A stretch of DNA of 64,000 nucleotides from UBA8914 sp034002905 (GTDB lineage Bacteria; Pseudomonadota; Alphaproteobacteria; UBA9219), in NCBI GenBank assembly GCA_034002905.1, contig JAVEZQ010000006.1:1-64000 (forward strand), read 5' to 3'. Both the position numbers and the translations under genes were made by a program. Below the pieces are notes generated by a model. That model saw only the letters and a list, made by a program, of their open reading frames with translations, had not been told where the DNA came from and ran no database searches. Within the stretch, counting starts at the first letter, position 1. Each line of letters opens with the position of its first letter. Of this stretch, positions 29,872-38,637 are shown piece after piece.

Positions 29872-32304
29872 ATGGTCCTTTTAAAGAAACATACCGTCAA
29901 TTATCGCGATTTTATTCGCGATGTCAGGCCGGCTTCGGTGCGGTTCCGTGATTACTGGAACCAGACTCAGCCATTGGCCATGATCGCGCTTGTCATGGCC
30001 GGTGCGATGGTTTTTATGCCTCAGTTTTTGGGGCTGGCGGACTTCTTTGCCTTCTTTTTGTTTATCTATGCGCGCTGGGTTTTAAGGGCAAATATCGAAT
30101 TACCACTCAAGATGCCGAAATATGCCGCTCCGCTGCCGGATTTGCATAATCCGACACCGGGCAAAAAGGGAGCGGGAAAGTCCGAAGGCATCTTGTATCT
30201 GGGCAATCTTGATGATCCTGAAGATCCTTATCATCAGGGCGAGTTGTGGTTGACCAACACCGATGCGCGTACGCATATGCTGTTTATCGGCACGACTGGT
30301 TCCGGTAAGACCGAAGGGCTCAAATCGATTGTTGCCAATGCGCTGACATGGGGATCAGGCTTTGTCTACATTGACGGCAAGGCCGATACTGATTTGTGGG
30401 CATCGCTTTTTGCCCTCGCGCGGCGCTTTGGCCGTGATGACGATTTGCTTATCTTAAATTATATGACCGCGAACTCCGATGATGGCGCGGTCTCCAATAC
30501 GATGAACCCGTTCTCGAACGGGTCAGCCTCTTATTTGACCAACATGGTTGTCAGCCTTATGCCGGATGCAGGTGGCGATAACGCGATGTGGAAAGAGCGA
30601 GCTGTGGCGCTGATGGGGGCCTTGATGCCTGCTTTGACATGGAAGCGTGATCGTGGCGAATTGCTTTTTGACGTTAGCACGTTGCGTGATTACATCGAGT
30701 TGCCGGCCATTATTCGTTTGTCACGTGATCCTAATTTGCCCGAGCGCATTATTCGTGCCTTGCAGGGGTATTTGACGACTTTGCCGGGGTATATGGATGC
30801 TGCCTTTGATGATGAAGGTAACGAGCGTCCGCCTTCGCCGGATCAACCGATGTATGATCTTCAGGTCGCGCGACAACAGCACGGTTATCTGTCGATGCAG
30901 TTTACGCGTTCTCTGCAATCTTTGGCGGATGATTATGGCTATATCTTCCGTGCGCAGCTTGCGGATGTCGATGTCTTGGATACGGTGCTTAACCGCCGCA
31001 TTCTTATCGGGTTGATTCCGTCTTTGGAAAAATCGGGCGACGAGGCGGCGAACCTTGGTAAAATCGTTGTGGCCTGTTTAAAGGGCATGATGGGCGCTAC
31101 GCTGGGGAATACGGTTGAAGGCGGCTGGGAGGCTGCAATCGGCAGCAAGCAAACGCGTTCTTCTTCCTCCTTTATGACTGTTTTCGACGAGGTCGGTTAC
31201 TATACGGCGCAGGGTATGGCTGTTATGGCGGCGCAGGCTCGTTCGCTTGGCTTCTCGCTGATCTTTGCGGCACAGGATTTGCCGTCCATGGAAAAGCGCG
31301 TCAAGCAAGAAGCGCAATCCATTTTGGCCAACTGTAACCTCAAGATATTTGGCAAGCTCGAAGATCCCGGTGACACGAAGAAGTTCTTTGAAGAACATGC
31401 CGGTGATAACTTCGTTATGGATTCGGGAGGGATGAGCGCAAAGGTTGATACGCTCTCCGGCCTGTTTATGAGCAAGCCCTTCTATGACAACATGGGAACA
31501 ACGGGTCTCGTCCCTCGTAAACGCGCTGTTTATGACCATTTGCGTGGCCAGCGTGAAGGTGAAGTCCACATGTTCTTTGCCGATTATTTGTGTAAGGCCC
31601 GTATGTTCTATGCGCGCGCCGAGCCGGTCAAGGCTTTGCGTGTGCATAAGCTTTTGCCGGTCCAGAACACCACGGACCCGCTAAAGAACAGGGAACGTAT
31701 CATTAACGAAGTCGCCGCTCGGCTGAATTCGGATGAATGGAAGGCGGCGGATGTTGCTCCTTCTCCCAAGACACCGCCGGAGATTTTCCGTCTGGCAGAT
31801 GTGCTTGGCGAGGCGTCGGAGCAGGGCAAGCTTTCGCCTGAAGCAGCGGCGCGTGCTGTTGGGGGCTTGCATGAAGTGGTCACGGAATCGCGTAGCCTGT
31901 TTGGTGGGCAAGGGGATGGCGTTGCGCCATCTGCGGAAGCGCCGTCGCCACAAGCTGCATCATCACCAGTAACTGATAAAACGACGCCAGCAACCAAAAC
32001 GGTCAATGTTGGCCTTTCTTGGGGCGGGAATGCGCCGCCGACCGCGACAAAACAGGCGAACATTATTCAGGAAACGCCGGTCAGCGAACAAGCTGATGAA
32101 AAAATGATGCCCGCAACAGTTGGACAACATGGCTATATGCCTCAGGACATCGACATGGGCGTTGTGCCTCAAATGGAGACCGAGACAGAAAGCGAAGACG
32201 TCACGAAGTTAAAGTTGCCAGAGGATCTGTCGGGATATATCGAAAGCATGGCGGAAAAGTTTAATGCTGGGTTGGGTGATACCGATACGCAGCGAAAAGA
32301 ATAA
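29872..32304 (+). CDS. dotL: Type IVB coupling ATPase DotL/IcmO
   Basis: VirD4/TraD-type coupling protein that receives substrates for the Dot/Icm channel. Two N-terminal membrane helices (about residues 35-65) are followed by the ATPase: Walker A GTTGSGKT at 140-147, Walker B FDEVGYY with Asp439-Glu440, and AAQDLPSMEK. The 810-aa length fits IcmO (783 aa in Legionella). The last 200 residues contain one helical patch (PEIFRLADVLGEASEQGKLS) and then a long low-complexity Ala/Pro/Thr tail; in Legionella the C-terminus binds adaptor chaperones. AAGGAGAAGAAG precedes the ATG. Last gene of its block, followed by a terminator. Confidence 0.92.
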   Translation: MVLLKKHTVNYRDFIRDVRPASVRFRDYWNQTQPLAMIALVMAGAMVFMPQFLGLADFFAFFLFIYARWVLRANIELPLKMPKYAAPLPDLHNPTPGKKGAGKSEGILYLGNLDDPEDPYHQGELWLTNTDARTHMLFIGTTGSGKTEGLKSIVANALTWGSGFVYIDGKADTDLWASLFALARRFGRDDDLLILNYMTANSDDGAVSNTMNPFSNGSASYLTNMVVSLMPDAGGDNAMWKERAVALMGALMPALTWKRDRGELLFDVSTLRDYIELPAIIRLSRDPNLPERIIRALQGYLTTLPGYMDAAFDDEGNERPPSPDQPMYDLQVARQQHGYLSMQFTRSLQSLADDYGYIFRAQLADVDVLDTVLNRRILIGLIPSLEKSGDEAANLGKIVVACLKGMMGATLGNTVEGGWEAAIGSKQTRSSSSFMTVFDEVGYYTAQGMAVMAAQARSLGFSLIFAAQDLPSMEKRVKQEAQSILANCNLKIFGKLEDPGDTKKFFEEHAGDNFVMDSGGMSAKVDTLSGLFMSKPFYDNMGTTGLVPRKRAVYDHLRGQREGEVHMFFADYLCKARMFYARAEPVKALRVHKLLPVQNTTDPLKNRERIINEVAARLNSDEWKAADVAPSPKTPPEIFRLADVLGEASEQGKLSPEAAARAVGGLHEVVTESRSLFGGQGDGVAPSAEAPSPQAASSPVTDKTTPATKTVNVGLSWGGNAPPTATKQANIIQETPVSEQADEKMMPATVGQHGYMPQDIDMGVVPQMETETESEDVTKLKLPEDLSGYIESMAEKFNAGLGDTDTQRKE

Positions 32305-32326
32305 ATTGTCTCTTTCGAGAATTGTT

Positions 32327-32353
32327 AAAAAGGGGGGCTTTGCTCCCCTTTTT
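32327..32353 (+). terminator. Rho-independent terminator after dotL
   Basis: AAAAAGGGG and CCCCTTTTT pair around a GC/TTT loop, 23 bases after the dotL stop. It closes the first Dot/Icm block. Confidence 0.85.
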
Positions 32354-32451
32354 ACATGGGTCTATCAAACGACCTTGCCCATTTACAGCCGCCTATGATA
32401 CAGGAATGAACGGCTTCAAAAGCGGCGTACGCCTTAGCGGAAAGGAAAGCG

Positions 32452-33501
32452 ATGCGCATTCTTCAGATCATGGCTGGACGAGGACAGGGCGGGGCGGAAA
32501 CCTATTCCGTTGATGTGATGTTGAGTCTGCATGCCGCTGGTGTGGATCAATGCGTTGTCGTGGCGCCTGATGCCCCCCGCACAGTCGAGCTGATCGCTGC
32601 GGGATTGCGTGTGAACACGGACGTTCTGCGTTCACGCTTTCGCTTTATTCGACGTTGGCGTCTGGCGCAGCTGATTGCAACGGAGAAACCTGACCTTATT
32701 CATTGCTGGATGCGTCGGGCGGCTTCGCTTATCCCATCTTGGAAAGATGGGCCCGTCATTGGCTGGTTTGGTGGCTATTACGATCCTGCAAACTTTAAGC
32801 GATGCACCCAGTTCGTTGGCGTGACGCAGGGGATTGTCGATCATATGCGGCAGAAAGGCGTCCCCGCCGAACATTCGCACTATGTCCCGACTTTTCCGGA
32901 TGTGCGGGACGAAGCTCCTGTTGATCGCACCACACTGGACACGCCGCATGGCGCACCTGTTGTTCTCGCCCTTTCCCGTCTTCATCCCAAAAAGGGGCTC
33001 GACACGCTTTTGAAAGCAGCCGCACAAATTGAAGGGCTCTATGTTTGGCTTGCGGGTGAGGGGCCTCTTCGGCAAGAGCTTGAAAAACTCACGCGTAAGC
33101 TTGGCCTTACAGAACGCGTGCGGTTTTTGGGGTGGCGAACAGATCGGGGGGCGCTTTTGCGTTCCGCTGATATATGCGCTTTGCCGTCTCGTTATGAACC
33201 CTTCGGAACCGTTATTCTGGAGGCGTGGGCAGCTGGCACCCCCTTTGTTGCGGCTATGAGCGCGGGACCTGCGGCGCATGTCCTTGATGGAGAAAATGGG
33301 CTGCTTGTCCCTATTGATGATGTGGATGCTCTCACTTCGGCCCTTCGTCGCGTGATAGAGGATGAGCCTTTGCGCCGCCGCATCATTGTCAACGGGTTTG
33401 ATACATATTCCCGTACATACACACGTAAAGCGGTTACCGAGCGCATCATTGCGTTATACCAAAGGATGATTGCTTCCTTTTCCGGTCGTTCTGCGGTTTG
33501 A
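32452..33501 (+). CDS. GT4-family glycosyltransferase (349 aa)
   Basis: Cytosolic GT-B glycosyltransferase. The N-terminal domain has MRILQIMAGRGQGGAETY, the usual acceptor-side Gly-rich loop; the C-terminal domain has VLALSRLHPKKGLDTLL and the E-x7-E motif EPFGTVILE (Glu249 and Glu257) that binds the donor nucleotide-sugar. Length is typical. AGGAAAG precedes the ATG. It stands alone between the dotL terminator and the acetate genes, so donor and acceptor cannot be inferred; lipopolysaccharide or capsule synthesis is likely for the family. Confidence 0.85.
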   Translation: MRILQIMAGRGQGGAETYSVDVMLSLHAAGVDQCVVVAPDAPRTVELIAAGLRVNTDVLRSRFRFIRRWRLAQLIATEKPDLIHCWMRRAASLIPSWKDGPVIGWFGGYYDPANFKRCTQFVGVTQGIVDHMRQKGVPAEHSHYVPTFPDVRDEAPVDRTTLDTPHGAPVVLALSRLHPKKGLDTLLKAAAQIEGLYVWLAGEGPLRQELEKLTRKLGLTERVRFLGWRTDRGALLRSADICALPSRYEPFGTVILEAWAAGTPFVAAMSAGPAAHVLDGENGLLVPIDDVDALTSALRRVIEDEPLRRRIIVNGFDTYSRTYTRKAVTERIIALYQRMIASFSGRSAV

Positions 33502-33661
33502 TTGTTGCGTCTTCCGGCAAAAAGAACACCCTTTGCAAGAAGAGGCTGACAACTCGGTATGGTTAATGGTAAAAGAGGATGCCTTCTCTTGCGCCTTTTT
33601 CGGTCTTCTGCTCGAAAAAAGCGTGAATTTTTATTAAATATCAAACTGATAGGATATGCCT

Positions 33662-35062
33662 ATGAGCGAATCTTTTCTGGAAAACAAGACGTTTGACGAA
33701 GTGAATGTTGGCGATTCTGCAAAGATCACCCGCAAATTGACCCGCAGGGACATTGAACTGTTTGCTGTCGTGTCGGGAGACGTCAATCCAGCGCATTTGG
33801 ATGATGAATATGCGGATAAAAGCCGTTTTCATGGCATTATTGCCCACGGCATGCTGAGCGGTGCGATCTTCTCGGCTGTTCTTGGCACCAAGCTGCCTGG
33901 GCCAGGCACAATTTATCTGGAGCAAGGAATCAAGTTTCTTAAGCCCGTGCGACCTGACGATACCGTCGAGGTGACCCTGACCATCACGGCGAAAGATCCA
34001 GAAAAGAAAACGCTGACCTTTAACTGTATAGGTACGAACCAAAAGGGTCAGGAAGTGATCATCGGCATCGCAACGGTTTTGGCGCCGACGGAAAAGATTC
34101 GTTACACCTGCACAGAGTTGCCGGAAGTGAACATTCTACATCATGATCGCATGAGTATGATGATCGAGAAGGCAAAATCCTTCCAGCCCCTGCGGACGGC
34201 CGTTGTTCATCCTTGTGATGCCAACTCTTTGGGCGGTGCGCATGAAGCGCGGCAAGCGGGCTTGATTGAGCCTGTTCTTGTCGGGCCTGAGGCGAAGATT
34301 CGTGCGGCGGCTGAAGCGGCAGGCATTCCTTTGGATGGGTATGAGATTGTCAATGTGGAGCACAGCCATGCTGCCGCCATTGAATCCGTGGCCATGGCCC
34401 GTAATGGCAAGGTCGGCGCTTTGATGAAGGGAAGCCTCCACACCGACGAAATCATGGGGGCTGCTGTTCATCGCGAATATGGCTTGCGCACGGAAAGCCG
34501 TATGAGCCATGTCTTTGTGATGGATGTACCGACCTACAAATTCCCGTTGCTGATCTCGGATGCGGCCCTGAATATTGCGCCGGATTTGGAGTGCAAGAAG
34601 TTTATCACGCAAAACGCCATCTATATGGCCCATGCGATCGGTATTTTTGATCCCAAGGTTGCCATTCTTGCGGCGGCGGAGACGGTCAACCTTAACATGC
34701 CGGCGACATTGGATGCGGCGGCGTTGTGCAAGATGGCGGATCGTGGCCAGATTGTTGGCGCAACGCTTGATGGCCCTTTGGCTTTCGATAATGCCATCAG
34801 CACCGAAGCGGCGCGTGTAAAGGGTATTCACTCGGCTGTTGCCGGACAGGCCGATATTCTCATCGTTCCCAATATAGAAGCGGGCAATATGCTGGCGAAG
34901 CAACTTGCCTATCTCGGGGCAGCTGAGGCCGCCGGCATTGTTTTGGGCGCCAAGGTTCCCATTATGCTCACCAGCCGTGCGGACGCGGCGCGTTCACGCC
35001 TTGCCTCAGCGGCTTTAGCTGTTCTTGCGAATATCGAACAGAAAAGCCGATTGGGAGAGTAA
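33662..35062 (+). CDS. Bifunctional MaoC hydratase / phosphate acetyltransferase
   Basis: Residues 1-135 form a MaoC (R-specific enoyl-CoA hydratase) domain with SGDVNPAHLDDEYA, the hydratase-2 motif that holds the catalytic Asp and His. Residues 160-466 form the phosphotransacetylase domain (KVGALMKGSLHTDEIMGA, SHVFVMDVPTYKFPLLISDAA, VGATLDGPLAFDNA). This fused architecture is known in proteobacteria. It is followed two bases later by ackA, so the Pta half most likely interconverts acetyl-CoA (or another short acyl-CoA) and acyl phosphate. The ATG at 33662 has AGGA 7 bases upstream; another ATG lies at 33656. Confidence 0.9.
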   Translation: MSESFLENKTFDEVNVGDSAKITRKLTRRDIELFAVVSGDVNPAHLDDEYADKSRFHGIIAHGMLSGAIFSAVLGTKLPGPGTIYLEQGIKFLKPVRPDDTVEVTLTITAKDPEKKTLTFNCIGTNQKGQEVIIGIATVLAPTEKIRYTCTELPEVNILHHDRMSMMIEKAKSFQPLRTAVVHPCDANSLGGAHEARQAGLIEPVLVGPEAKIRAAAEAAGIPLDGYEIVNVEHSHAAAIESVAMARNGKVGALMKGSLHTDEIMGAAVHREYGLRTESRMSHVFVMDVPTYKFPLLISDAALNIAPDLECKKFITQNAIYMAHAIGIFDPKVAILAAAETVNLNMPATLDAAALCKMADRGQIVGATLDGPLAFDNAISTEAARVKGIHSAVAGQADILIVPNIEAGNMLAKQLAYLGAAEAAGIVLGAKVPIMLTSRADAARSRLASAALAVLANIEQKSRLGE

Positions 35063-35064
35063 TT

Positions 35065-36261
35065 ATGGATACGAAAAACGCTGCCGTCCTTGTCATGAAT
35101 GCCGGCTCGTCGAGCTTGAAATTTGCGCTTTTTGTCGGGGCGCAGGAAGAGTGCCTTGGGCGCGGCTCGATCACCGGTATCGGGACAAAGGCTGTTTTTG
35201 CGGCTAAGGGCCCCGGCTTTGATGGTAAGAAGCTCCCAGATGTTTCCAATGAAAATTGCAAGAGCCCATCGGAGGGTGCGCGAATTCTTTTAGATTGGCT
35301 TGACGAGATTATGCCTGACATCAAGCTTGTCGGTGTCGGGCATCGTGTCGTTCATGGTGGCGATATGGCCAAGCCGACGATCGTGCGGCCCTATATTCTG
35401 GCCTATCTTAAAACGCTTATTCCGCTTGCGCCGCTGCACCAACCGTTTAATCTGGATATTATTGAGTTTCTTCAGAAAATTCGGCCAAGCGTGTTGCAGG
35501 TTGCGTGCTTTGACACGTCGTACCATACGACGGTCCCGTCTATTCACACGCGCTTTGCCATCCCCCGGATTTGGCATGACAAGGGTGTGCGTCGTTATGG
35601 ATTTCATGGCTTGTCCTACGAGTATATTTCCCGCCGCTTGAAAGAGGTTGCGCCGAAGGCCTATGAGGGTAAGACGCTTGTTGCCCATATGGGCAACGGG
35701 GCCAGTATGTGTGCGATGGATGGCGGTAAAAGCTTTGCCACGACCATGGGCTTTTCGGTTCTTGATGGGTTGATCATGGGGACGCGGCCTGGCGTTCTGG
35801 ATGCCGGGGTTGTCCTGTATTTCTTGCGTGAAGCAAAGCTTGACGAACCCGCCATCGAGCGCATGCTCTATCATGACTCGGGATTGCGTGGCGTTTCGGG
35901 GGTCAGCAATGATATGAGCGTCCTTTTGAAGAGCGACAGCCCGAATGCGCGTGAAGCCATCGATCTGTTCTGCCTGCGTGCGACGCGGGAAGGCGGCGGG
36001 TTGATTAGCCTTCTTGGCGGCATAGATGCCTTAGTCTTTACAGGCGGCATTGGCGAGAATGCCGCGCCCATCCGGTCACAGATATTGGAATCTCTGTCGT
36101 GGCTGGGGATTCGATATGACCAGAAGCTGAATGCCAACTTGCCTCAGGGTGAGGTGCGTATTTCGACGCCGCAAAGCTCGATCGAGGTTTGGGTTGTCCC
36201 AACCAACGAGGAGGTTGTTATATCGGGCCACACACGCGAGGTTTTGACTTCTAGACACTAG
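35065..36261 (+). CDS. ackA: Acetate kinase
   Basis: Makes ATP from acetyl phosphate (or the reverse). The 398-aa protein has the signature start VLVMNAGSSSLKFALF, RYGFHGLSYEYIS, GNGASMCA, TRPGVLDAGV and a C-terminal FTGGIGENAAPIR with the conserved Glu-Asn. GGGAG before the ATG. It is coupled to the MaoC-Pta gene, forming an acetyl-CoA to acetate module; use of propionate or butyrate cannot be excluded. Confidence 0.93.
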   Translation: MDTKNAAVLVMNAGSSSLKFALFVGAQEECLGRGSITGIGTKAVFAAKGPGFDGKKLPDVSNENCKSPSEGARILLDWLDEIMPDIKLVGVGHRVVHGGDMAKPTIVRPYILAYLKTLIPLAPLHQPFNLDIIEFLQKIRPSVLQVACFDTSYHTTVPSIHTRFAIPRIWHDKGVRRYGFHGLSYEYISRRLKEVAPKAYEGKTLVAHMGNGASMCAMDGGKSFATTMGFSVLDGLIMGTRPGVLDAGVVLYFLREAKLDEPAIERMLYHDSGLRGVSGVSNDMSVLLKSDSPNAREAIDLFCLRATREGGGLISLLGGIDALVFTGGIGENAAPIRSQILESLSWLGIRYDQKLNANLPQGEVRISTPQSSIEVWVVPTNEEVVISGHTREVLTSRH

Positions 36262-36288
36262 TTTAACGTCATCTTTCCTTGGTGAACT

Positions 36289-36328
36289 AAGCCGCTCTTG
36301 ACAGCAGTTGGGGGCGGCTTTCTTTTTT
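36289..36328 (+). terminator. Terminator of ackA
   Basis: AAGCCGC pairs with GCGGCTT across an 18-base loop, followed by TCTTTTTT. Confidence 0.65.
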
Positions 36329-36349
36329 GGCGAGTGCGGTGCTTTCGGG

Positions 36350-36396
36350 CAAAAAAAGAAACCGCAAACAAGCTGTTCGCGGTTTCCTTTTTTTTT
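36350..36396. terminator. Bidirectional terminator between ackA and pal
   Basis: GAAACCGC pairs with GCGGTTTC; an A-run lies on the left and a T-run on the right, so it can stop transcription from both sides. It is mainly suited to end the minus-strand pal transcript. Confidence 0.85.
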
Positions 36397-36442
36397 AAGC
36401 TATCCGACTTGAAGCCGAGTAGCTTTTTGTTTCAGCTTACGC

Positions 36443-36934
36443 TTACTGAGCGATAACTGTCACAGCGCGGCGGTTTTGAGCCCAAGCAGCTTCGTTGCCG
36501 CCCAGAACAGCAGGGCGCTCTTTGCCGTAGCTAACTGTCTTGATGCGGGCAGAATCGATGCCTGATGCAACAAGGTAGTTCATAGCGGCTGTGGCGCGGC
36601 GTTCGCCGAGAGCCAAGTTGTACTCACGCGTGCCGCGTTCGTCGCAATGGCCTTCGATCGTCACAGCAACCGAAGGATACTTCTTCAACCAAGCAGCCTG
36701 GCGGTCGAGTGTCGCACGAGCTTCAGAGGTCAGGTCGGACTTGTCAAAGCCGTAGAAGACGCGGTCGCCAACATTGACAACCAAATCTTCTTGCGAACCC
36801 GGACGAGCCGCGCCCATCGCTGAGCCGTCAGCACCCATGCCGTTGGCGCCTGCAGCACCTTCGTCAGAACCGGTTGTGTCGCAAGCAGAGACCAAGACCA
36901 GCGCCGCCATGAGGCACATAAACTTTTTGAACAT
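36443..36934 (-). CDS. pal: Peptidoglycan-associated lipoprotein Pal
   Basis: Outer-membrane lipoprotein of the Tol-Pal system that binds peptidoglycan and helps constrict the outer membrane at division. The lipobox LVSAC places the lipidated Cys at residue 18, followed by a Gly/Ala-rich linker and the OmpA-like domain (RVFYGFDKSDLT, IEGHCDERGTREYNLALGERRA). The start at 36934 (MFKKFMCL) is supported by GGGGGAAG; the longer frame adds residues before the signal sequence. Length 163 aa is normal. It is separated from tolB by 365 bases and so has its own promoter, as in many alphaproteobacteria. Confidence 0.95.
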   Translation of the reverse strand: MFKKFMCLMAALVLVSACDTTGSDEGAAGANGMGADGSAMGAARPGSQEDLVVNVGDRVFYGFDKSDLTSEARATLDRQAAWLKKYPSVAVTIEGHCDERGTREYNLALGERRATAAMNYLVASGIDSARIKTVSYGKERPAVLGGNEAAWAQNRRAVTVIAQ

Positions 36935-37299
36935 TTCTTCCCCCTTTGTGAACCTTTGGCGGAATAGGCTGGAGCCGTTCATAGGACTTCAGCTTTAGCC
37001 AAGACGATTTCAAGTTAACATTTCCCTGATCCGGCTGCACATGCATCCGGTCAGCGGCATCGCTTTTTTCCGGGAGAGTAGGTATCCCTTCCGGATTTGA
37101 GCAAAACCTGAAGAACAAATTAACGAGTCATAACGCCTGAATCAAGCGTGCTCTTTTGATTCTTAAGTACAGGTCTTTCGTCAGGACCAAGCGTGGCTGC
37201 CACGCAACAGAATCGGCACTCTTGCAATGAATTGTGGCGAAACCCATCGGGTTTCGCCACAATCATGCCTCTAAATTGATTCAATCGATCCAAAAAGGA
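36935..37299. other. Gene-free spacer between tolB and pal
   Basis: No credible gene is seen in these 365 bases. The part next to pal should hold the pal promoter, but no clear hexamers stand out. Two inverted repeats are present: GCGTGG-CTG-CCACGC at 37191-37205 and the long hairpin at 37231-37263. An open frame on the minus strand (to 37118) has no ribosome-binding site and overlaps pal. Confidence 0.6.
37231..37263. repeat. Perfect 15-bp inverted repeat between tolB and pal
   Basis: ATTGTGGCGAAACCC and GGGTTTCGCCACAAT flank a three-base ATC loop. There is no T-run on either side, so it is not a standard terminator; it could protect the 3' end of the tolB transcript or be a palindromic extragenic element. 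tolB ends at 37300, so on the minus strand it lies 37 bases after the tolB stop. Confidence 0.8.
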
Positions 37300-38637
37300 T
37301 CAGGGGATCAACGGGGACCAAGCTGGATCGGACGCATCCATCGGCGTCGGAATTTCCCGCTCATTATATCCCGTTAGATCAATACTGTAGAGACGGGCCC
37401 GCCGACCACGGCCACCGCTGCCTGTTGGAAGATCCTTAAAGTACATCAGGACGCGTCCGTTGGGAGCCCATGTTGGCCCTTCGACGTGGTACGACTCAGT
37501 TAGAAGGCGTTCGCCCGTACCGTCTGGACGCATAACGCCGATATAGAATCGACCACCTTTTTGCTTTGTGAAGGCTATCAAATCGCCGCGCGGTGACCAG
37601 ACAGGTGTGGCATACCGGCCATCGCCGAAGCTGATTCGGTGGACATCGCCGCCGTCGCTCGTCATCACATAAATTTGCTGTGATCCGCCGCGATCGGATT
37701 CAAAGGTGATCTTCCGGCCATCGGGAGCAAAGCTGGGGGACGTGTTGATGGACGGGTGATTGGTCAGCTGCTTTGTGCGGCGTGTGCGTAGATCCATCGT
37801 GTAGATGTCGGAGTTTCCTGCCTTTGACAAGCTGAAGACGACTCGGTTGCCGTCTGGTGCAAAGCGCGGCGCAAAAGTCATGTTGGCAAAGTCACCCAAG
37901 ACTTCCTGCCGTCCGGTGTCGATGTTGAACAGATAGACACGCGGACGATTGCGGTAATAGGCCATATAGGTGATTTCCTGCAATGTCGGCGAGAAGCGTG
38001 GAGTCAGAACGAGCGCACGACCATCGCTCAGCAGGCGATGATTCTCTCCGTCTTGATCCATGATGGCGAGCCTTTTGACGCGGGCTGTTCCGGGCCCACT
38101 TTCAGCGATGTAAACGATGCGCGTATCAAAGTAACCGTCTTCACCGGTCAACCGCTTATAGATTGCATCGGCGATGATATGGGCCACGCGGCGCCAGTTG
38201 TTGGGAATAGTGAAGTAGGCAAGGCCTGTCATTTGCGTTTCGCCAAAGACGTCCCAAAGGCGGAACTCAACCTTCAAGCGACCATCAGCCTGTGTCTGGA
38301 TGCGGCCAACAACAAGGGCTTGCGCATTCAAAACGCGCCAATCGGCAAAGCGTGGCGCAACAAGCAGTGAGTCCCCATCCTGAATAAAGGAGCGTGGATC
38401 GACCATGGAGAAAAGGCCGGAGCGCACAAGGTCGGCAGACACGACCTTTGCGATGTCGCGGCCAAACTGGGCCTCGTTGCCACCTGCGCCGTAAAAGGCA
38501 GGAATAGCGACTGGTATGGGTTCAACCACGCCGCGCGTGATGTCGATGCGGATTTCGGCCTTGGCTCCTGTCGGCAAAGCGACGGCGACGAGCAGTGTCA
38601 GGAGTGCAAGAGCTTTTTGGAGAGATTTTGTTCTCAT
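37300..38637 (-). CDS. tolB: Tol-Pal system beta-propeller protein TolB
   Basis: Periplasmic protein that links Pal to the inner-membrane Tol complex. The signal peptide is ALALLTLLVAVALPTGAKA, followed by an N-terminal domain (VPIAIPAFYG-type) and a C-terminal six-bladed propeller with repeated SPTLQEITY, APDGNRVVFS, APDGRKITFES and SPRGDLIAFTK units. Length 445 aa is usual. Its ATG overlaps the tolA stop (ATGA). Confidence 0.95.
   Translation of the reverse strand: MRTKSLQKALALLTLLVAVALPTGAKAEIRIDITRGVVEPIPVAIPAFYGAGGNEAQFGRDIAKVVSADLVRSGLFSMVDPRSFIQDGDSLLVAPRFADWRVLNAQALVVGRIQTQADGRLKVEFRLWDVFGETQMTGLAYFTIPNNWRRVAHIIADAIYKRLTGEDGYFDTRIVYIAESGPGTARVKRLAIMDQDGENHRLLSDGRALVLTPRFSPTLQEITYMAYYRNRPRVYLFNIDTGRQEVLGDFANMTFAPRFAPDGNRVVFSLSKAGNSDIYTMDLRTRRTKQLTNHPSINTSPSFAPDGRKITFESDRGGSQQIYVMTSDGGDVHRISFGDGRYATPVWSPRGDLIAFTKQKGGRFYIGVMRPDGTGERLLTESYHVEGPTWAPNGRVLMYFKDLPTGSGGRGRRARLYSIDLTGYNEREIPTPMDASDPAWSPLIP

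Noticed and set aside
36864..37118. Minus-strand 84-aa frame upstream of pal
   Set aside because: It overlaps the pal start in another frame, has no ribosome-binding site and no recognisable features.
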